A stretch of 64,000 nt of DNA, from positions 48,422 to 112,421 of the IMG/VR virus record IMGVR_UViG_3300046542_000271. One strand, given 5' to 3'. Under the pieces are notes generated by a model. It was not told where the DNA came from. It ran no database searches and worked only from the letters and a program-made list of their open reading frames with translations. This document shows, piece after piece, positions 61,034 through 64,000 of this stretch. The position numbers were made by a program, and so were the translations under genes. The stretch comes from a virus. Every line of letters starts with the position of its first letter. Positions within the stretch are counted from its first letter, which is position 1.

Positions 61034-61088
61034 AACAGCCTCTCAAAATGGGGTGTTAGTCCATAAACTTTAAACGGAGCGTTGTATC

Positions 61089-62801
61089 GTGAATACAAAT
61101 GTACTCCCCGGCATGAATACGAACATGCTCCCGGTGATGTTGTGGATTCTCCACGCAGAACCTCAGGACCTGCGTCAGATTCCGGAGATCACGCGACTTG
61201 ATATCTTTGACGGTGCCAGTACCGACTTCCATGACGACGGGTTGTTCTCCGTCCGGATCTTCGGATTGGTGGGGTCGAAAGAGCGCGATGAACTCTACGG
61301 CAAGATCAACCTGAAAGTACGTGTGCTCCATCCAAAGATCTACCGCGAACTGTGTGCACTCAAGGAACTCTATCGTGAGATCCTCGACGGCAAACGCACG
61401 GCGAAGTTCGATAAAGAAGCTGGTGACTTTGTCGCGAGTATCAGTGATGATGCTTCGACAGGCTACTCATTCTTTATGCAGCATCTGGATCAGCTGGTCT
61501 TCAACAAGAACGCCTCCCCAGCGCGTAACGGGCGGATTGCCTTTATCGAGCGGTGGCGTCACCGCATGACCCTGAAGCAGTTCATTGTCATGCCTGCCGG
61601 CCTACGTGACGTAGAAGCTGGCGAAGACGGTCGTGTGACCAAGCATGAAATCAACGATTACTACTACAGGATTCTTGCCAGCGCCTCCACCATCACCGAA
61701 TCGGGCGACATGGAATCCCCTGCGTATGACGCAGTGCGCCGTTCCATCCAGATGAACGTGAACGAAGTCTACGCTTATATTGAAGGGATCATCAGCGGCA
61801 AGGATGGTTTCTTTAAAGACAAGTTCATGTCGCGTCGTGTCCGTGACGGTACTCGTAACGTTCTGACGTCGATGAACACCTCGGGCCAAAACCTCGAATC
61901 GCCTAACGTACCTTCCTTTGACTCTACAGTCTTGGGTGTGTATCAGGCCGCGAGCTCCATGGCGCCGTTGGTCATCCACTGGCTGCGTGTCGGTGTGCTC
62001 GAGAAAGTCTCGGGTGGTATGGAAGGCGATGTCCCTCTGATCGATAAGAAGACGCTGCGCACCTCATGGGTGAACTTACCTCCTTATGAACGTGACAAGT
62101 GGACCACTGAAGACGGCCTCCGGGAATTGATCCAGAGTCTGGTCGACGTGGAAGCTCGTCATCGTCCTGTAGAGATCATGGGATGCTACCTTGCTCTGGT
62201 GTATCTGGGCGAAGGCACCTTCCGTATCTTCCATGACATCAGTGAGCTGCCTCCTGGCTTAGACAAGAATCAGGTCCACCCCATCACACTGATGGAGTTG
62301 ATCTACCTGTCGGGTTATAGCAAATGGGCGAAGCACTTCACCACGATCACTCGTTACCCGATTGCTGGTGACGACTCCACCTACCCGTCCCGACTCTATG
62401 TCCGTTCCACCACTATCGGTGAAGTGCGCAGAGAGCTCGACAGTACGTGGATGCCGATGGAAGGCGATGACTTCCTGGCTGTGGAATACCCGAAACCAGG
62501 CTTGACCACCTACCACGACTCTGAGTCTCCGCATCCTAGCCGCCTAGCAGGCCTTGGGGCAGACTTCGACGGTGACACCGGTAGTGCGACCACCCTGATG
62601 CTCAAAGACTCCCTGGAGGAGATCGAGGGCTATCTGGGTACGCGTAACGCATGGGTCAAACCAGACGGCCGTGTACGAGCGTCGGTTAGCTACGATACCT
62701 CGGACCTCGTGGTGCGTAACCTGACGGGTCGTTTCGATCACGTCTCCAAGCCGATCGAAGGTGAGTTTGCTTCTGTGCTCGATAGCCTCCAACTTCCGTA
62801 G
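61089..62801 (+). CDS. RNA polymerase beta-prime piece with DFDGD motif
   Basis: This 570-residue protein holds the catalytic metal motif of multisubunit RNA polymerases, D492-F-D494-G-D496 (GLGADFDGDTG), near its C-terminus. Just upstream is a beta-prime-like run with many Tyr, Arg and Pro (YPSRLYVRSTT). It would be one of the split subunits of a phage polymerase that transcribes phage genes independently of the host enzyme; phiKZ has one virion and one non-virion set. The neighbouring giant gene supports the virion set. GTG 61089 has GGAG upstream, and the gene is divergent from the giant gene. Confidence 0.85.
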   Translation: MNTNVLPGMNTNMLPVMLWILHAEPQDLRQIPEITRLDIFDGASTDFHDDGLFSVRIFGLVGSKERDELYGKINLKVRVLHPKIYRELCALKELYREILDGKRTAKFDKEAGDFVASISDDASTGYSFFMQHLDQLVFNKNASPARNGRIAFIERWRHRMTLKQFIVMPAGLRDVEAGEDGRVTKHEINDYYYRILASASTITESGDMESPAYDAVRRSIQMNVNEVYAYIEGIISGKDGFFKDKFMSRRVRDGTRNVLTSMNTSGQNLESPNVPSFDSTVLGVYQAASSMAPLVIHWLRVGVLEKVSGGMEGDVPLIDKKTLRTSWVNLPPYERDKWTTEDGLRELIQSLVDVEARHRPVEIMGCYLALVYLGEGTFRIFHDISELPPGLDKNQVHPITLMELIYLSGYSKWAKHFTTITRYPIAGDDSTYPSRLYVRSTTIGEVRRELDSTWMPMEGDDFLAVEYPKPGLTTYHDSESPHPSRLAGLGADFDGDTGSATTLMLKDSLEEIEGYLGTRNAWVKPDGRVRASVSYDTSDLVVRNLTGRFDHVSKPIEGEFASVLDSLQLP

Positions 62802-62814
62802 GGAGTAACACTTA

Positions 62815-64000
62815 ATGTCAGACATGCTGACTCCCGCGATTTACGAGAGACGCTTTTCGCTCTTTCGTCGATCGCATTTCGATACCCCGGTGGTGTATCC
62901 GATTGCTCGGATGCAACTGCCGCGGCAATCGATCTATCACTTCGTCACCACTGACGCTGTACGGCTTGGCCCTCGGATGAACGACGAACTGCTGCGCCCT
63001 GTGCCTGGCATCGTCTACGTTGACAACATCGCCAAGATGGAGCAGCCAATCGGCGGTCCTATCCCGAAGCCTGGGGCTAACCCCAACACCTTGCTGACTG
63101 AGTACCGTCGTCTGAACCGTCAGATCCGACCACTCAAGAACATGGTGCGGTTGGAAGATGACACCCGCAGCCTCGTGTGCTTCAACTACGCGTTCCTACC
63201 TCACCTGGTTCGTTACCCGATCAGCTTCCGCGCGAGTTACTTCGAGTGGTACAACGTGTACAGCCAGGTCGTCAAGAAGATCAACGAGATCGGACCGACG
63301 TCTAAGCGGTCTCATTACCTCGAGATCGACTTGCCGGCTATCATGCCTGCGCTGACGGTCCTGCGTGAGTTTGCGGCTAACCCTGCACCTTCGAACCTGA
63401 AGAAGCTGACCTCGCCTGAACTCAAGATGTTGGCTGACCTGTTTGTCTGGGCCGGTAAGCATCGTGAGAAGTCGCTGCTGTCCAAGCTCGACCCTGCGAT
63501 GTACAGCAAGGTCAACCTCATCGTTCGCCGTAACGATTCCTGGGTAGCGGTTAACCTGGGTTGGTTGGACGGCTTCCGTGCAGGTGAAGGTAAGAAAGGT
63601 GGGATGGATCCTACCCTGTTCGAACTGCGTGTTCTAAAGTTGATGTCGATCATCCATCAGGCTGCTGCGCCTGTGGCTTCGGCGGTGTCTGAAGAAGTGG
63701 TGGCAGAACCTGAGGTCAACGAGGACACGTTCCACGAAGACCCAGAAGCTACCATCAAGGCGATGGACGCTGAAGACGATGCGATCATCTCCGGCGATAC
63801 GGATACCGATGCCGAACAGATGAAGAAGCTCGAGGATGAGCTCAATGAACTGGACAAGCTGAAAGATGCTGACCAGGGCGTTGAGTCCATGAACGAAGAT
63901 GACGAACTGGTGAAGTCCAATACCAGCCTCGACATCAACGTCTTGAGTCAAGTGGCAGAGACACCTAAGGAAGGTGAGGCTATCCGTAATAAAGCGGATG
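62815..64000 (+). CDS. Unknown protein after beta-prime piece (3' end outside window)
   Basis: The frame is open from ATG 62815 to the window end (at least 395 residues). The gene begins 13 nt after the beta-prime stop behind GGGAG. Residues 1-270 are globular and basic; after about 280 the sequence becomes acidic and low-complexity (EEVVAEPEVNEDTFHED and on), like the acidic ends of other virion proteins here. In phiKZ an unknown gene (gp179) lies between polymerase genes; this could be its counterpart, but I cannot show homology. Confidence 0.65.
   Translation, partial: MSDMLTPAIYERRFSLFRRSHFDTPVVYPIARMQLPRQSIYHFVTTDAVRLGPRMNDELLRPVPGIVYVDNIAKMEQPIGGPIPKPGANPNTLLTEYRRLNRQIRPLKNMVRLEDDTRSLVCFNYAFLPHLVRYPISFRASYFEWYNVYSQVVKKINEIGPTSKRSHYLEIDLPAIMPALTVLREFAANPAPSNLKKLTSPELKMLADLFVWAGKHREKSLLSKLDPAMYSKVNLIVRRNDSWVAVNLGWLDGFRAGEGKKGGMDPTLFELRVLKLMSIIHQAAAPVASAVSEEVVAEPEVNEDTFHEDPEATIKAMDAEDDAIISGDTDTDAEQMKKLEDELNELDKLKDADQGVESMNEDDELVKSNTSLDINVLSQVAETPKEGEAIRNKAD

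Noticed and set aside
1-64000. tRNA or rRNA genes
   Set aside because: No cloverleaf or rRNA-like stretch was recognised by eye; a tRNA search program would be needed to exclude weak ones.

Overview
The window looks like part of the genome of a jumbo tailed phage (myovirus) of the phiKZ type, probably infecting Pseudomonas or a relative. The evidence is family-level: a split, phage-encoded multisubunit RNA polymerase (a beta-prime piece with the DFDGD metal motif at 61089 and a piece resembling the beta C-terminus at 45355), a 2876-residue virion protein with a lytic transglycosylase domain lying next to the beta-prime gene (as phiKZ gp181 lies next to gp180), a UvsX/RecA-like ATPase near the beta piece, a portal-like gene beside a block of related baseplate genes, and a peptidoglycan-binding endolysin. 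No database search was possible, so the phiKZ link rests on recognised motifs and remembered gene order. The host is inference only. Genes are packed on both strands, often with 1-20 nt overlaps. I saw no tRNA, rRNA, IS element or CRISPR array.

Layout. 1-2967: a truncated unknown gene, a CYTH-domain protein, a small membrane protein and a RuvC-like resolvase. 3015-9775 (minus): five structural genes, three sharing a repeated domain and one carrying about 16 tandem 20-residue repeats. 9811-13077 (plus): portal-like protein with a long acidic, repetitive tail. 13350-20661 (plus): two operons of small, mostly unrecognisable genes including a SLOG/YspA-like protein; this is the accessory region. 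20713-32235 (minus): endolysin, then a tail-fibre region made of two tandem copies of an adaptor / long fibre / short fibre / short fibre cassette. 32321-34750: a structural gene, then a spike and its PAAR tip. 34817-37646: SbcC/Rad50-like ATPase. 37696-39706: two structural genes. 39817-42546: candidate spanin pair and a long RNase H. 42594-49239: UvsX-like recombinase, RNA polymerase beta piece, unknown genes and a NADAR-like protein. 49318-61033: structural genes, ending with the giant transglycosylase protein. 61089-64000: RNA polymerase beta-prime piece and an unknown gene running off the window.

How the parts fit. Structural genes cover the portal, baseplate, spike tip, fibres and the cell-wall-degrading injection protein. 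Replication and recombination genes (RuvC-like, SbcC-like, UvsX-like, RNase H) are scattered singly between structural blocks. Lysis would use the endolysin plus the candidate spanin pair. Three nucleotide-related proteins (CYTH, SLOG and NADAR families) are the best candidates for undescribed host-interaction or anti-defence functions. Most gene blocks end in strong GC-rich hairpins, several with matching GCATA/TATGC arms that could stop transcription from both sides where blocks converge.
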